NCBI GenBank assembly: GCA_014549065.1
Contig: JACDOX010000040.1
Span: forward strand, 1,525,231 to 1,589,230
Reading direction: 5' to 3'
Length of the DNA stretch: 64,000 nucleotides
DNA from: Cardinalis cardinalis
Taxonomy: Eukaryota > Chordata > Aves > Passeriformes > Cardinalidae
Below are positions 13,401 to 26,500 of this stretch, piece after piece. The stretch's first letter is position 1; each line of letters starts with the position of its first letter. Below the pieces are notes generated by a model. The model searched no databases. It was given only the letters and a program-made list of their open reading frames with translations, and was not told where the DNA came from. The translations under genes and the position numbers were made by a program.

Positions 13401-16400
13401 TGCATAAACAACAATGGTATCACAATAGCCAGACTTCTACAGTGCCTTGAGGTCCTCCCCGAGGAGCCTGCTGCCGGGCAGAGGAGCAGCAGCTGGGGAG
13501 ACATCGCCCATTCTTACAAAATTCTCTGTGGTTAAAAATTTTTCTGCTAAAGACAAATGGACCAAGACAGAACTAAACTTATTCAATATGCACAAGGCTA
13601 TATAAATCAGCTCTCTACTTGCTTTGCTTTGCCTGTCCTTCCCCTACACCTCTTTGTCATTCAAAGTATGCTCATAGGAAACTTCAAGAGAANCTGCTAA
13701 CAACATTATCAACATCAGGAGAGACAGACACACCAATGACACAGGATGTAAGTGAAAGGATACCACTGAGAAAAGCTACACAGATGGTTTTAGAGATTAA
13801 AAAAGCTGGCATTTCTAAAGCTCAGGATGGTTAAAAATGGAGACAGCTAGAGGGGGAGAGGGTGAGAGGGAAGAGTAACTTACTCATTCAATCCTTCTGG
13901 TTTGGTATTTCTGTAGGCCCCATCTGTACTTTGTGAGAATGGGTTTGTGCTTTTGGTTGCACTCCCATCTTATTCTTCTTGATGTTTATAGACTATCCCA
14001 AATGTCAAGTTCTTTTTCACAAAGCAAGTTGATAGCTCCTCACAGCAAGAATTGTTCTGTTCTGGGACTGTGCCAACGCATTTTGCATTTTTAAAGTGAT
14101 TTCCAGCCCAGAGAAGTCCTGTGAGTAATGACTTTGCTGTTCCTAGGGCAGAGAAGCACTGGGTCTCTCTCTTGGCCTGCCTGCCTTTTAGCTAGAAAAA
14201 ATTCTTAGTTATAGTCTTCGTTAATTCATTTTCTCTTTCCCTAAAATCACTTATTCTAGTAGTTCCCAAACCACGATCTCTTGTAGCACATCAAACAATG
14301 CTTTCTTTGGGTGCTTTCCACTGTAGCCTTCAGGAAATAGACATCTTCTAAGAAATTTTGCTAGTGTAATGTTTGAAAAAAAAGCTTTGGAAAAACAAAC
14401 ACACCTTTTATTTTTCAGAAGATTTATGGGATTACCAACTGTGAGACTTCAACAAGAAGATAAAATTGGTAGGAGGGACCCCACAAGCCTTTGAGAATAT
14501 TTGCTCTAAGTTGTGCGTTTTCAAGAATTCTCACTTCTGAATAAACCATCCCAAAACCCCCCATCTCCTTCCTGCTAAGTAATTGACATTTAATGGGTGT
14601 TACTTCTGGGCACCTCCTGGCACCATCTGTCCCCTGGCTCTCCTGCCAGGTTCTGCACCCAGACATACCCCAACTTCCCTGTCCATACCTCATGTCTGAC
14701 TTCCCAGTCCCTTAAGCCAACAAGGAGGCAGCAGAGATTCTGAAATATTTTTCTCTCTCCCAGTCCCCTGGCTAGTTTGGCTTGTGCTGAAGTTTCGCTT
14801 TTCCACCTACACGACATTCATGAAAGGCACAAAGTGTCCTTGGGTCCCCTGCAGTATCTTGCATGAAAGAGAGGCTATACCAGGCAGCCATTCATGGCAT
14901 TCCATTTAATAACCCAAGCCAAAGTAGCACTGCATCTCNGTCAGGAGCTCTATTTAAGCATTTGAGGCTGTGACAAGTGTTTGGTGCAAAAAACACTTTT
15001 AAGGGAAAAAAATTTCTCTCTGAGGACTCTGAGGAATGAAATAAGCTTCTGAGAAGTAAATAGACAGACAGAAATGTATAGACAGACAAATGGGCGGGTG
15101 ATGAAATTGGTCCTGTACTCTGCTTCTGACATATTTCAAAATAGCAGCTTTGGAAGATGGCACTTCCTTTTACAGTCCTTTTCAGAAATAGTAAGTATAG
15201 TTTGCTGGAATTTTGGTCTAACTATTTAAACACACCATATTGCCTTTTAGCAAAGGCTTGCTTCCCATCATTAAGTGATTTATTCGAGATAAAAAGTGGA
15301 ATAAAACCGAGGGCTGATGTGGTAGTCTCAGATGCAAAGTCTTATATTACAATAAAAACCAGTGTGGTTAGGCTTTTTCCAGAGGATTTTTTTATTTTCT
15401 TGCTCTGTTACAGCTTGCAGAAAGTAGAGATTACAGCATGTATCTGCTGATCAATATTAAACTAGTAGAGTAAAATGTCAAGGAGAAAAAAAATTGAAAT
15501 CATACTAGATTTCAACACCAACAGAGAAAATCCCAGCATTTGTGAAATGGCAGCAATAAAACTAGCAATTGTTATTTAGTTTTAAGTAATGAACAACATA
15601 AAAAATACAAAACTGGCTGCATTGCCTCCCAAATGGAGCTTATTACACTGCTGCTTGAATGTTTGTACAATCTTTAATTTAAACATTTTCTCTTCGGGTC
15701 TTAATAATAGGCATGGGCTGTTGCAATTTACTCTCTCTTCAAAGGCAAAAAATGAAAGAGGAAAACAAAATACTTTAACTCACATGTGAACAGAATTGAC
15801 TCATTCAGCTAGAGGAGGGGTTGAAAGTCAGAAAGTTTCACCCTCCGATTTATCTTTCAGCCAGGTAAGGGCAGGATTAGCATGTGGACACTCCAAAGCT
15901 GCTCCCCCACTGAGAAGGAAAAGCCATTCATCACTGTTTACTGTGCTTTTGTTGTGCTGCAAACCCTCACAGAGAAAAAATATAAAGGGTAATTTGTATT
16001 TCTCAAAAGGAGACCAACATGCAATCACATAGATGCTGCAAGGAGTTTTTTTTATTATTATATTTTAATATATAAGCAACCGAGAAAAGCATTTAGAGAT
16101 GAATGTTAATATATTCCATTCCTCGTGGCCCACAGGATTCTCAATTCTCAGTTCAGTTTTTTCATTATATTTCTGGAATTACTGTGGTAGTTTACTGGTT
16201 TGAAGGATTTTAGAATCATAAATAGCAGCAAATCTTAACCTTGAAACTTGAATGACAAAATAATCCTATTTGAAACAACACTTGAGTGGCACAGGGAAAA
16301 GAAATAAATAGATAAATAAATAAATTCCACTTTTTCCTGTACATGACTACTTCAAGCTCAAGCTGCTGTTTAAATTTGATCATCTGATAAAAATCCAAAT

Positions 16401-17042
16401 TTTAAAATGCCTGGCTCTGACTTTTTTATGAAGGAACAAAGGTGGCCTGCAGTGTTTATTCCTGGCCTTGGGTTCTGCAGATGCATTTCCCCCCTTCCTT
16501 TAAGGCATCAATGCTTACAACTCCACATGCAGGCAGAAATAATTTTGAAAAAATTGGGTTCAGATGCTCACCTAAAAAGTAAATAAGGAAATNTTTCTCT
16601 TGGGCTACATTTGATTTCTTTAAATATTTTTGTTTGGGTTCTGGTGTGCCTTTGCAGCGAGGCACAGCTTTTTACTCAACCTGCACAGCAGAAGCAGGAC
16701 CTGAATGGAAGGGCTGCTGCTTTGCAGGGGTCACAGTCACCCTCTGGGCTGTGCNCAGCATCTGGGTAGGTGTGATGGCCATGTCAAGCCTGGGAAGGAG
16801 TATTTTGGGGACCTGGAGGAGCACAGAACCCTCCTTTACATTTTGTGTCTTGTCTCAGACATGGCTATGAGTGCATTTCTCTGAAAGTATCCCTGTCCTT
16901 GTCCATCCTGGGTAGCTGTGAGACCTCAGCTGCTTTTCTCAGTGACCCACAACATGGCTTTCTGTGGGAAATGTGAAGCTACAGTCTATAAGCTTTTTAC
17001 ACAGTACTGGAGTGACATTTAGTAGGCCACAACATACACAAG
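7414..17042. other. Unique non-coding DNA, no gene seen
   Basis: Mostly AT-rich unique sequence without a recognisable exon or transposon edge. A GC-richer patch at about 8,060-8,400 carries a handful of CpGs but no promoter-like structure I can define. A second GC-rich patch lies at 13,441-13,510, and a small overlapping-ORF patch at 12,390-12,760. A short TAAA/TAGA tract lies at about 16,300-16,326. An AT-rich stretch at 9,340-9,410 contains several ATTA/TAAT motifs. Confidence 0.55.
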
Positions 17043-17094
17043 GACAGATTACAATGACAGATTACCAACAGATTACCAATGACAGATTACCAAC
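17043..17094. repeat. Short tandem repeat, about 13-bp unit x4
   Basis: Four imperfect copies of a unit close to GACAGATTACCAA are arrayed head to tail, with one copy lacking a base. The array is only about 52 bp and lies in otherwise unique DNA. It is a small minisatellite-like expansion with no visible function. Confidence 0.85.
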
Positions 17095-20000
17095 ACTGTA
17101 CAATGTTTGGTGTTAATTTTTGCTGTGCTGGTAACCTTTATCCTNCCTTATGGAGAACTCTCTCTCCTGATGCTCCCCTCTGTACTAAAAATTNAAAAAA
17201 CAAAAATGTCCTTAGCACAGTAAAGTAAACCAGACAGTAAAACATAATGCCACAAAAGAAGATGATCAAATAATCAGGCTCTGCCTTTCTGCACCTCAGT
17301 ACCAGGCAGAGAAGCCAGGAGGTGGCTCGCCCTTTTACATGGCAGCCGAGGCAACTGCTCAAATCTGATGCCACTTGGGCTGAGATCCCACAACACACTC
17401 CTGAGTGTTANCATCTGCATTCAGGGGTCCTCTGGAGCATGCTGGGACAATCTCCATGCTTCAGACTATGATATCCTTTTCCAGGTATGCATAAACCTTC
17501 AGCGCAGGACACATTTCCAGTGTAGCCGTGACAGCTGACAGAAGAAACAAGGAGCAAGTGACAATGACATCTGCAAAATGCATTCTGAGGAGTTATTGTA
17601 AAGAATTTGGATTTGGCTTGCTTTTGCTAGGGAACTGGAGAAGGAATATGTGTTTAGTAGGGAGATACTATGCCAAGAAGTATATTAGAGGTCTAGCACA
17701 GCTAAGTAATATGTGAGGTAAGAGAGTATTGCTGAAATTTTATCAGTATTGGCACCTAAATAGTGCTGTACATCCTTTAGGATCTGTTACAGATAGACTC
17801 ATACAACCACTGTGAAACATAATGAAATGACACTCTTCTCCCCCTAGATTAGTCTAGGAAACAACTGGGAGCACAGTATTCATTTCTGTCTTCCTTATTT
17901 TTTCCATTGGGAATTTCTAACACATTCAAACTATTGGTCAGCCAGAAATCTGTAAGCCATGAGAAACTGACCATAAGAAATTCGGATTGGAAACAATTTT
18001 CCAAATTATACCACAATTTTTCCTCCTTTACAGTTAAATTAAAGGGAAAAAACATTTGGAAAAATGTGACTTAAGCTGGAGTGTATACAAGGCAAAGAGA
18101 TAGCTCTTGCTGCCAACTATGAGGATCTATCAAATACTGAATGTTGAGGATTAACTCTTTAAAATCTAGAGAGAATACAACTTAAAAGGTACTAGAAATT
18201 TCAATTATGTATGAAAATTTAAGAAATGCTACCTATTGTTTTGAGGACATTATTCAATACTACTTATGCTGAGGGATGAAAATGTTGAACAAATTATATC
18301 AGCTCTGTATGGCAAATTGAGGGAAGTGCTTCCTAAATCTAACGGGTTACCTAATGAAGTTCAGGGGTATTATGATTGTAGATAGGCAGAAAAGTGCATC
18401 GTGATAAAATCAAACCTCAAGTGCTTACTGTTCTGAGAGAATCTAGCTGAGGGAAAAATAACACATGCTTGTGCTCATACCTACCTACACATATCCTGTG
18501 TTTACAGGAAGAAGCTTTAATGATAATCCATCATCAGCATTAATGGGGAAGCCTTCCAGCCACATCAAGTAACGGGGAGTGCGTGGGCCACAGCTGGAGG
18601 TACAAAACCAGCCTGCAGTTCATCATAATTTTCCTGNTAATTCCTTGCTTCTTTTTAATCAAGGGCCATTGTACCTTCATAAACTTGAGGACCAGATGGT
18701 GTTGTTCTGGTCTCCCAGGTGAACAGCAGTACACAAGCCAGGGAATCTCAGGCAGTACTTCCTACATCTTAGGTTACTTTGTCCTTGCCTTAGAGTCAGA
18801 GGATAGCCTTGGGACATCCAGGAAAGTAAGTAGGCACCCAGTTATGCAGTGATTTCACAATGATTTCTGAAGGTGTTAATACTTTCCCCAAAGGCAAAGT
18901 TAATCTTTGTTATTAGTAACTACATAAGCAAAAGGAAACAAAGTTAAGAGATATTCAGTATAACGGTTAAAATAGAAGAGTCTTCTGTCTTTTGAGGTGT
19001 GTTTTTGAGTCTGGCTCAGATTAACTGTGATCAAAATTTATTTCTATCCTCACAAGGCAAGGAGAATGCTTTTGTCTCGGGCCTTTGCTCGATGACAAAG
19101 GTTTGGATTTTGCATCTGCAAATCTGACCTGAGGCTGCAGAGCTGCTCAAACAGGAGAATGAGAAAAGGAGGAATTATCTGCAGCTAAAAGGCAAGCCTC
19201 CCACTACAGGTTAAAGCTTTTTTGCTTTCAGCTGCTGTCTCTTGTCTCATGTTGTCTGATCTAGCGTCTAGCTGATAGAAACTCCCTGCAAAATGAGGCA
19301 TAACAAAGGCAGGAGAGACGGGAGTGGCTTCATCCTACATCAATGTTTATGCTCGGTGCCAGTGGGGAGAGGAGGGCATGGGCAGGTACTCCTAAGGCTT
19401 TGTCCCTTGCTAAGTCAGAAAGGAAGAGCTCAAAGGTGGGAGCCTTGAGAAAAAATGCCAATATTTATAGAGGCTATGAAACAGGGAGAAAAATTATGTA
19501 TCATAAAAGAGGGGAACCTCTGTTTGAGCCAGAACAAAGGCAGAAACTTAAAACTGAATGAAGGATTTTCTCAGAAGGAAAAAGCAGAAGAGAGTGGTGT
19601 CCCTGCTTAGAAGAGAAGACCAAAAGGAAAGATAGGGCAAAGAACAGTTTGTCAGTTAGGGAGGGGAAAAGAATCATAGTACGAGAAGTGGTGTAGCTTG
19701 CACCATAAAAGAAAGCACTAAATATAGAAGTTCTGCCTTGAGAGAGGCAGTGGGACTTGGTGCTTGTTACAGCTAATGCCAAGCAATATTACTTTACCCC
19801 ACCAGGTATTAGTGAATATTAATATTATGTCATTTGCAAGCTTTCAGTACCACTCTAATATGTTATGCCTTTTCTGAGGTGAAATAAAAAACCTCAGTTT
19901 CTAGCCCAACTAATTTTATANCTTTTACGAGCAACACATTTTCTTCTAAAAATAAAATACATAATGTAAAAGTAGTAATTTACAGCTAAAGCAACTATTT

Positions 20001-20760
20001 TCTGATGTTCTCATTAAGCCTATTTTATGCACCTGTCTTCAATTCAATCTTTTGAAATTGTAAACCACAAATAAGTGTACTGGGAGTGAGTAATTAGCCA
20101 TAATTATAATTTCTTTGTAATATTTGGGATGTTGAGAAGATTTCTTGCATGAGGGTGTCTTTTGTGAGAAGAGAAATATTCATAATAATGCTGAAGCTTA
20201 TGACTTAAACCTACACATCAACAGCAGCCTGCAGTGAGGAGAGAAAAAAAAGAATTATAGCAGGGCGTCTGCAGCAGCAGTTTTCACCAAGGACAAATCC
20301 CAATATGGCTTAATCACTGCTTGGTTTTAAATATTTTTCATGAAATATTTGCATTTTTATGTCTGCTAAAGGCTTTGATAGTTCCAAGCTCTTTAATTTC
20401 CTAAATTTGCTATAATGGTGTGTATGTTTAAATACATGTGTATGTATAATGATCTGTAACGTTGCTGATCCTCTGTGTAATGAATTAGACTTTTCATTGC
20501 TGTAAATAGGACTGATGTGAGATAAATAAACCAGGCCAAAGAGTATTGATACATGGAACTGATGTAAACCAGGGCAGAGGAGAAGCTGATAAACATACTT
20601 GACTGATTTGCAGTCTAATCCTCTGCAAAACGTTGGAAACCTAACTTGTGAGCACTAAAACAATGATTCCCAGCTTAAGTATTAAAAGCAATGTTTCAAA
20701 TTCTGTTGTGGTTTGTCCCCTCAACACTCCTTAATATTACACAAGATATGATTTTGCAGA
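17095..20760. other. Unique non-coding DNA, no gene seen
   Basis: No LTR boundary, CR1 homology or convincing exon was seen. Open frames reach only about 90 codons on either strand and overlap each other in several frames, as expected by chance. Confidence 0.6.
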
Positions 20761-20943
20761 CTAAATATAAGCATTGTTATTTGTTTTAAAATTGGATTTA
20801 ATGTGAATATGTTTTTCAGGAGGATTTTTTAAAGAAATGAGTGGATTTGTCCTAAAATAAGCATTGTTATTTGTTTTTAAATTGGATTTAATGTGAAATA
20901 TGTTTTTCACAAGGATTTTTTTAAGAAATGAGTGGATTTCTCC
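20761..20943. repeat. Tandem duplication, 90-bp unit x2
   Basis: Two adjacent copies of an AT-rich unit can be aligned almost base for base. The landmark GCATTGTTATTTG starts at 20,771 and again at 20,861, a spacing of 90 bp. Both copies continue through TTGGATTTAATGTGAA and end with GAAATGAGTGGATTT. Differences are a few substitutions and one-base indels. This is a local duplication with a short history, not a known transposon to my eye. Confidence 0.93.
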
Positions 20944-22008
20944 ATCTATTTGCAAATCTAAACTATTCAATTCAAACAGTAACTGTGAAAGTGTGAAAAG
21001 CTGTTTGCAGGTCTGCAGCCATCTCTAGTTTCATCAATTTGTTTTTCAGTCTTTGTTATTTCTTGTTTCTTATGTATCTCCTGGGACAGCTTCTTGCTTG
21101 AGGAGAGAATGTTAATAGCTCATTCATCCTCCAGGATGTTTCCTCGCAACAATGAGAATGCTCCCCAAATTTCATCTAATTCCTTTGCCTCTTTTCTGTA
21201 AAATCAAGGAAAAAATAGTCAAGAAACATGAATATAATCTGAATAAGGCTGTTCTGTAACAACAGGCTGGTTTTGCTTTGTTTGTGTAAAAAGATATTTA
21301 AATAGAGTATAAGTTTCAAAAAACCATGAGTGAAATTCCTGTCCATTTTAGGTCTTAATTTCAGAAGAGTGTAGGGGCTAAATGAAGTTCATCTGAGAAG
21401 GGATTTATGCTTTGGGTTTTTTTTATTTCACTAACATATTCATCAAACTTGTAATTAAAGCTTGTGTACTGTGGGTCAGTCTGCTGCAATATTTAACAAT
21501 TAATTTTCGTTTTCCTGGAGCCATAAGATATTTCTTGGCCCATGCAATATGATGATGCACTGCAGTGTTCACAGTATTGTTTAAAAAAAGGAAAAAAACG
21601 AAGTATGAGCATGAATGCAGACAAGTATTTGTACTCTAGATGGATTCTAGAGAGAAATAAACTTGGATTAGGTGGAGAGCTTAAGTTTTCTTAGATATAA
21701 TATATGAGGAAAGCATCTATTATCTATCTGTCTACAATTTATAATTGAAAAATATAATTTCCTTTGTTCANGGCATATCTACCAGGGGAAATTAACTGTG
21801 ATAGCAATTCTGGATTAATTGTCCACACAGATCCTGGATTAACATCAAACAGAAGAAAAGTATTCTTATTCCAGAATTAAAGTGCATATGTAAGGAAAAA
21901 TAGTTTTGCAGCTTGCAAACATTCTGTTCCTGCCTGAATTAATCCAGATTAATTTCCTTACAGTCATCCTAGAAAAAATACACTCTTTTAGTTTTTAAGG
22001 AGAGCATT
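20944..22008. other. AT-rich non-coding DNA with clustered GGATTA/TAATCC motifs
   Basis: No gene is seen. Between 21,809 and 21,954 there is a perfect 12-bp inverted pair (TCTGGATTAATT at 21,809-21,820; its complement at 21,937-21,948), a further CTGGATTAA at about 21,834, and an 18-bp near-palindrome at 21,937-21,954. This could be the remains of a small non-autonomous DNA transposon or a chance cluster of homeodomain-type motifs. Confidence 0.45.
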
Positions 22009-23515
22009 TAGAACTCTGGAATGGCTTGGGTCATTCCAGAAGGGATCTTGAAGATCATCTTGTTCCAACCCCTGCCATGGGCAGGGACACCTCCCACTNA
22101 ACCAGGTTGCTCGAAGCCCCATCCAACCTGGCCTTGAACGCTTCCAGGGATGGGGNATCCACNGCTTCTCTGGGCAACCCGTTTCAGTGTTTTTCCATCC
22201 TCTGTAAATAATTTCTTCCTAATATCTTCAGTTTAAAGCCCCTCTTTCGGGGCCTTTTTAACTCTTGTGCACTTTCACATTCCTTACAAGTTCAGAGAGC
22301 AGTTCTCTATTCTTCCAATCCCTGCCTTTGCCTTTGCTCCTTGGCCACTGTGGCTGGAGCACTTGAAGGTGAAGAATGCAAAAAAGTCATTGAGTACCTT
22401 GGCCTTCTCCATATGCTGTTTTCCCTGTCTCCTGTTTCCTTCTGAAGAGGAGCCACATTTCCCCTATCCTTCTTTTCATCACCTACCGAAGCTTTTCATG
22501 TTGCCCTTGATGTCCCTGGACAGATTTAATTCCATCAGGGCTTTGATTTTCCTAACCAGATTCCTGCCTGCTCAGATGATCTCTCTGTACTCCTCCCAGG
22601 TGACCTGTCTTCGTTTCTTCTTTCTGTAGGCTTTTTTAATTTTTTTTTTTTAATTTATTTTTTTTAAGTTTTCCCAAGACCTCCTTGCTTATTCAAGCAG
22701 ACTTCCTGGCATTTTTGCATGGCTTCCTCTTGTTGGCATGTATTGTTCCTGAGTCAGGAAAATGTGGTCCTTGAATATTCGCTAGCTTTCTTTGACCATA
22801 CTCTGTCAAGAAGATCCCTGAAGAGGCAAAGTCTGCTCTCCTGAAATTCAGTGTAGTGAGCTTCCTGTGTTGCTGCCTTAAAGAACTTGAACTCCACTAT
22901 TTCATGGTCACCACAGCCAGGGCTACCCTTGAATTTCACATCCCCCACGAGACCCCTTGTTGGTCCAGCATGACACCTCTCCTTGTTGGATCCTCTATCC
23001 CTTAAAGAAGGAATTTATCACCAAGGCAATCCAGTAATGTGCTGGATTGCTTGCACCTGACTGTACTGTCCTTCCAACAGACATCGGAGTGGTTAAAATC
23101 CTCCACAAGGGTCAGTTTTTGTGAATGTGAGGCTGCTGCTCTCTGTCTATAGAGGACCTTACCTGCTTGGTCTTCCTGGTCAGGTGGCTTGTAGCAGACC
23201 CTCACTGTTCTGCCACCTGTCATGGAGCTTCCTTTAATCCTGACCCGTAAGCTCTCCATCAGCTCTTCATCCATCCCTAGACAGCATGTCAGCTGGTCAT
23301 TGACACAGAGGATGATGCCCACTCCTCATTTCCCTTGCCTGTCCTTCCTAAAGAGCCTGTATCCTTCCACTCCTACTTACCAAAGATCCACCCCACCACG
23401 CCTCTGTGATGCCACTAGGATTACAGCCCTGCAAGTCTGTGCACAACTTTAACTCCTCTTCTTTGATTCTTATGCTACATTCACTTCCATAGAGGCATTT
23501 CAGGGCCCCCCATAA
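22009..23515 (-). mobile_element. CR1 LINE, 5' truncated and internally deleted (ORF2 EN + 3' end)
   Basis: Read on the minus strand, 22,009-22,255 is a CR1 3' UTR/tail (CCCTGCCATGGGCAGGGACA signature on the plus strand). It is joined to ORF2 sequence at 22,256-23,515. Endonuclease motifs are visible: VEDFNHSDVCW near 23,090, CYKPPDQED near 23,190, GDHEIVEFK near 22,900. These are followed by the endonuclease-RT linker (LSRDIKGN near 22,510; MEKAKVLN near 22,400). The reverse transcriptase, which should lie between linker and 3' end, is missing. Frameshifts and stops make it dead. A T-rich expansion at 22,630-22,672 lies inside. Homology may extend weakly to about 23,690. The identification rests on recalled CR1 ORF2 features. 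Confidence 0.88.
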
Positions 23516-26500
23516 GGTAACCTACTGGCTGGAAAGACTGGAATTCCTCTGTGCTGGTCTTCAGGTGCTCTGATGCTGACCTGCTATCACTCTTCACATC
23601 AGCATCAAACTGGTATGAGCAGGATGGGTTGAGATTCCCCTCCCCAACAATTTTACTTTACCCCTCCTTCACCCTCTTCATAGAAATTCCCTAAAGCTGG
23701 CTCTGAACTGTGAGAAAATGAGAATTACCTGTGCAATGATTTAAACTATTTCAGTGTATTTATCACTTTAGTTCCTATCTGATTATACTTCTGGACTTAT
23801 TGAGCATTGGGATCCTTGGAGCAGCACACACAGATATTAGCTCTGCTCTGAACCCATCTGAAAAAAAAAAAAAAAGAAAACAACAACATAATGTTTCCTG
23901 GAATAGTTCCATAACAAAAAGAATAATATTAAATTCATAGTTAAATTTAGTGTAATAGTAAAGCTGAGACTGTGACTTCTCTGTTGACATTGTACATATT
24001 ATAAAATCTGTGAAATTACTGCACCTTTTATCTTTCTAGACTCTGACAGGTTATTTTTTTTCTTTGTTAACATAAGTGACTAGCTGGTGGGGGGCCCAGC
24101 TTCTCATATTAGTTACTTGATTATTGTCTAGCATATTGTAGCTTAACCCAACTTTTCCTCCCCCTGTTCCCTCAAACAAAAAGCCTCTAAAAACCTATGG
24201 GAAATCAGGTGAGAAACTGTATTAGAGAAAATCAGTTCATATATATACAGACTAACAACCTTCTGACCTTTCTTGCCAGAATACACATGATAAGGGTAAT
24301 TGCCAGCACTGTTATTTGTTCTCATTTTATTAAGTCTGTTTTTACAATAGGTATTTGAGATAACTACTCTGATGGCTATTTCTCCAGATGTCTGGTTTAA
24401 ATATACCATAAAACATGCTGGGTGGTGTATCCACTAGCACCATATAGTGATGAGTAGCAGATTAACATTAAACAATGTGTTAAAGNAGAAAATGTTTCTA
24501 AATTGCATTTTCTAGGGTTAGTTGCAACCACCAGAAATAATTAAAACTGCAGTAATTAAAAAAGGATTTCCTTCCATATGCTGTTTACTTTTCCCCTTTA
24601 TTCAGTTTTTAAATTCTGGGATGCTTTCAGAGTGAGGGTATTCAGGTTTGGTGCTTCTGATTCTGGGCAATGGAGGGAATATGTTTGTGCTTCCAGAGCT
24701 GGGAAGGAATCACAGATGTTCTGTCTCTGCTCCTTATCCCCTCCCTCATTATGCACAGACACTCTCTGCCCTTGCATGTTAGGTTATTTTACACACAAGT
24801 GAGATGCATAGCACCATGATGAGTGTATGTTGTTNGTAAAAAATAAGAGCTTTTATGTTTTCAATATTCCTACTCCAAATTTGCACCTTTGAAAATCTCT
24901 ACTGTATCCTAAAACTGTATCCTGTTGGACCTACACTGCCAGGAAACAACTCAGACTTTTAGTCTCTGGAAAGAGTCAATAGTGTTTAAATCTAAGAATC
25001 CATAATGCTTTTTATGAAACACACTTTCATATATTCTTCTAATCAGTATCTTTCCCTTCCCTCCCCCAAAAAAACATTGAACACTTCATAGTTTTTGTGT
25101 GCATTGCTTTGTTGCCATCACCACTACCCTGGTTATACATTTCAGCTTTGGTGTCCTTCTTTAACTTTTTCTATAACTCCTAAAAAATATTCTCCAGCTA
25201 CCTATTCTCTTTTCTCTTTTTAAGTTTTATTTCTTACCCCATTATTGGATAGTTTTTCCTTTCTATCTATTCCACCAAGTATTTTTCAACAACAATATTT
25301 GAATTCTATGATTTTCTTTTCTAGTAACTTGTATAGAGAAAATATACTTTGACAGATACTTCAGGCAGATAATGAGTATTTTGGAGATGGGTGATCATGT
25401 GGTACTTGAAATCCCTGCTGTAATGAGTAACAGCGTTTCCCCAACTGGATGTGTTCCATTTCACTTTGTTTAAATGTCTCTCAGCTTTGCAGACTCTAGA
25501 GTAGGACTGAGATCTTCTGAAAGNTTTTCAATCAGCATGGTATTCCCAAACTATCAAAGCAGAAATGTATCAGAAAGAGGAAAGAANAAGCAAACAATTA
25601 ACAATTTTATTTCAAAATCCTTAAACAATATTGGTTACTTAGCATAGCAAGAAACACAGTTTGAATGGAGCCTAACAAACTAATTTTAATAGTNCTGTGC
25701 TTGTCAACCATTGTTTTTTCCTCTTTAAGTCAATAATGTGCATTTCTTTGATTTCTAAGCAGTGAGCAGAAATAAGTGAAACATTNTAATTGAAAACTGA
25801 GCTTGTCTATTCAACTTAAGGAAAAAAACCCAACCAAGCTGGCCAGAAAAAAAATGTTTCCTTTGTATTAACAGATGATGAAAAGTTCTCTTCTGTGAGG
25901 AAACAATGATTTTAATTTCTTAGTACCATTGTATTATGANTCCTCACAATGCTCCAGAAATCATTTTTCCTGGACTTTGGATGTTCATGTTCTTTTAAAA
26001 CCTGAGATCATGAGATGGTAGCACCTGCTACACAGGAGACTGGCCCCTGAATTTAAACTATTTGATGAAGTGGGAGCTCCTGGCATGAGGAGGGCAATTG
26101 TATTGGTTGAAACACAGCCCTTTGAGACTGGATAACTGATCACTGCCCTCTGCAGTTTCCTGCCAGGTGGAAGCCGGAACAGGCATTACTTTACTGAGAG
26201 GAAAAATTCCAAGGGATTGATGTCCTGGTACCTNTGTGAAGATATTTTGTAAAAAGCTAGTCTTCTTAATTGGTAGACTTTTCTAGCTGTATTTTCTTAC
26301 TTCTCAGTAGAGTTTAAAACCCACAAGGCTGATGGCCAAGTCAGCTGGCACCATTTGCACCTACGCCCTTCAGCAGAAATGCAGGGATTTAATGGGTAAA
26401 AGAGGGCTTTTGAACTTTACTGAGGTGATATTTTTTCTATGATCCATTTTCTGTCTTCTTTTACTTGTGGGACAGCGGCTGAGTCTCGTTTTCCATGCAG

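Noticed and set aside
23861..23875. A15 run as the tail of a processed pseudogene
   Set aside because: There is no AATAAA upstream, no gene-like sequence before it and no target duplication.
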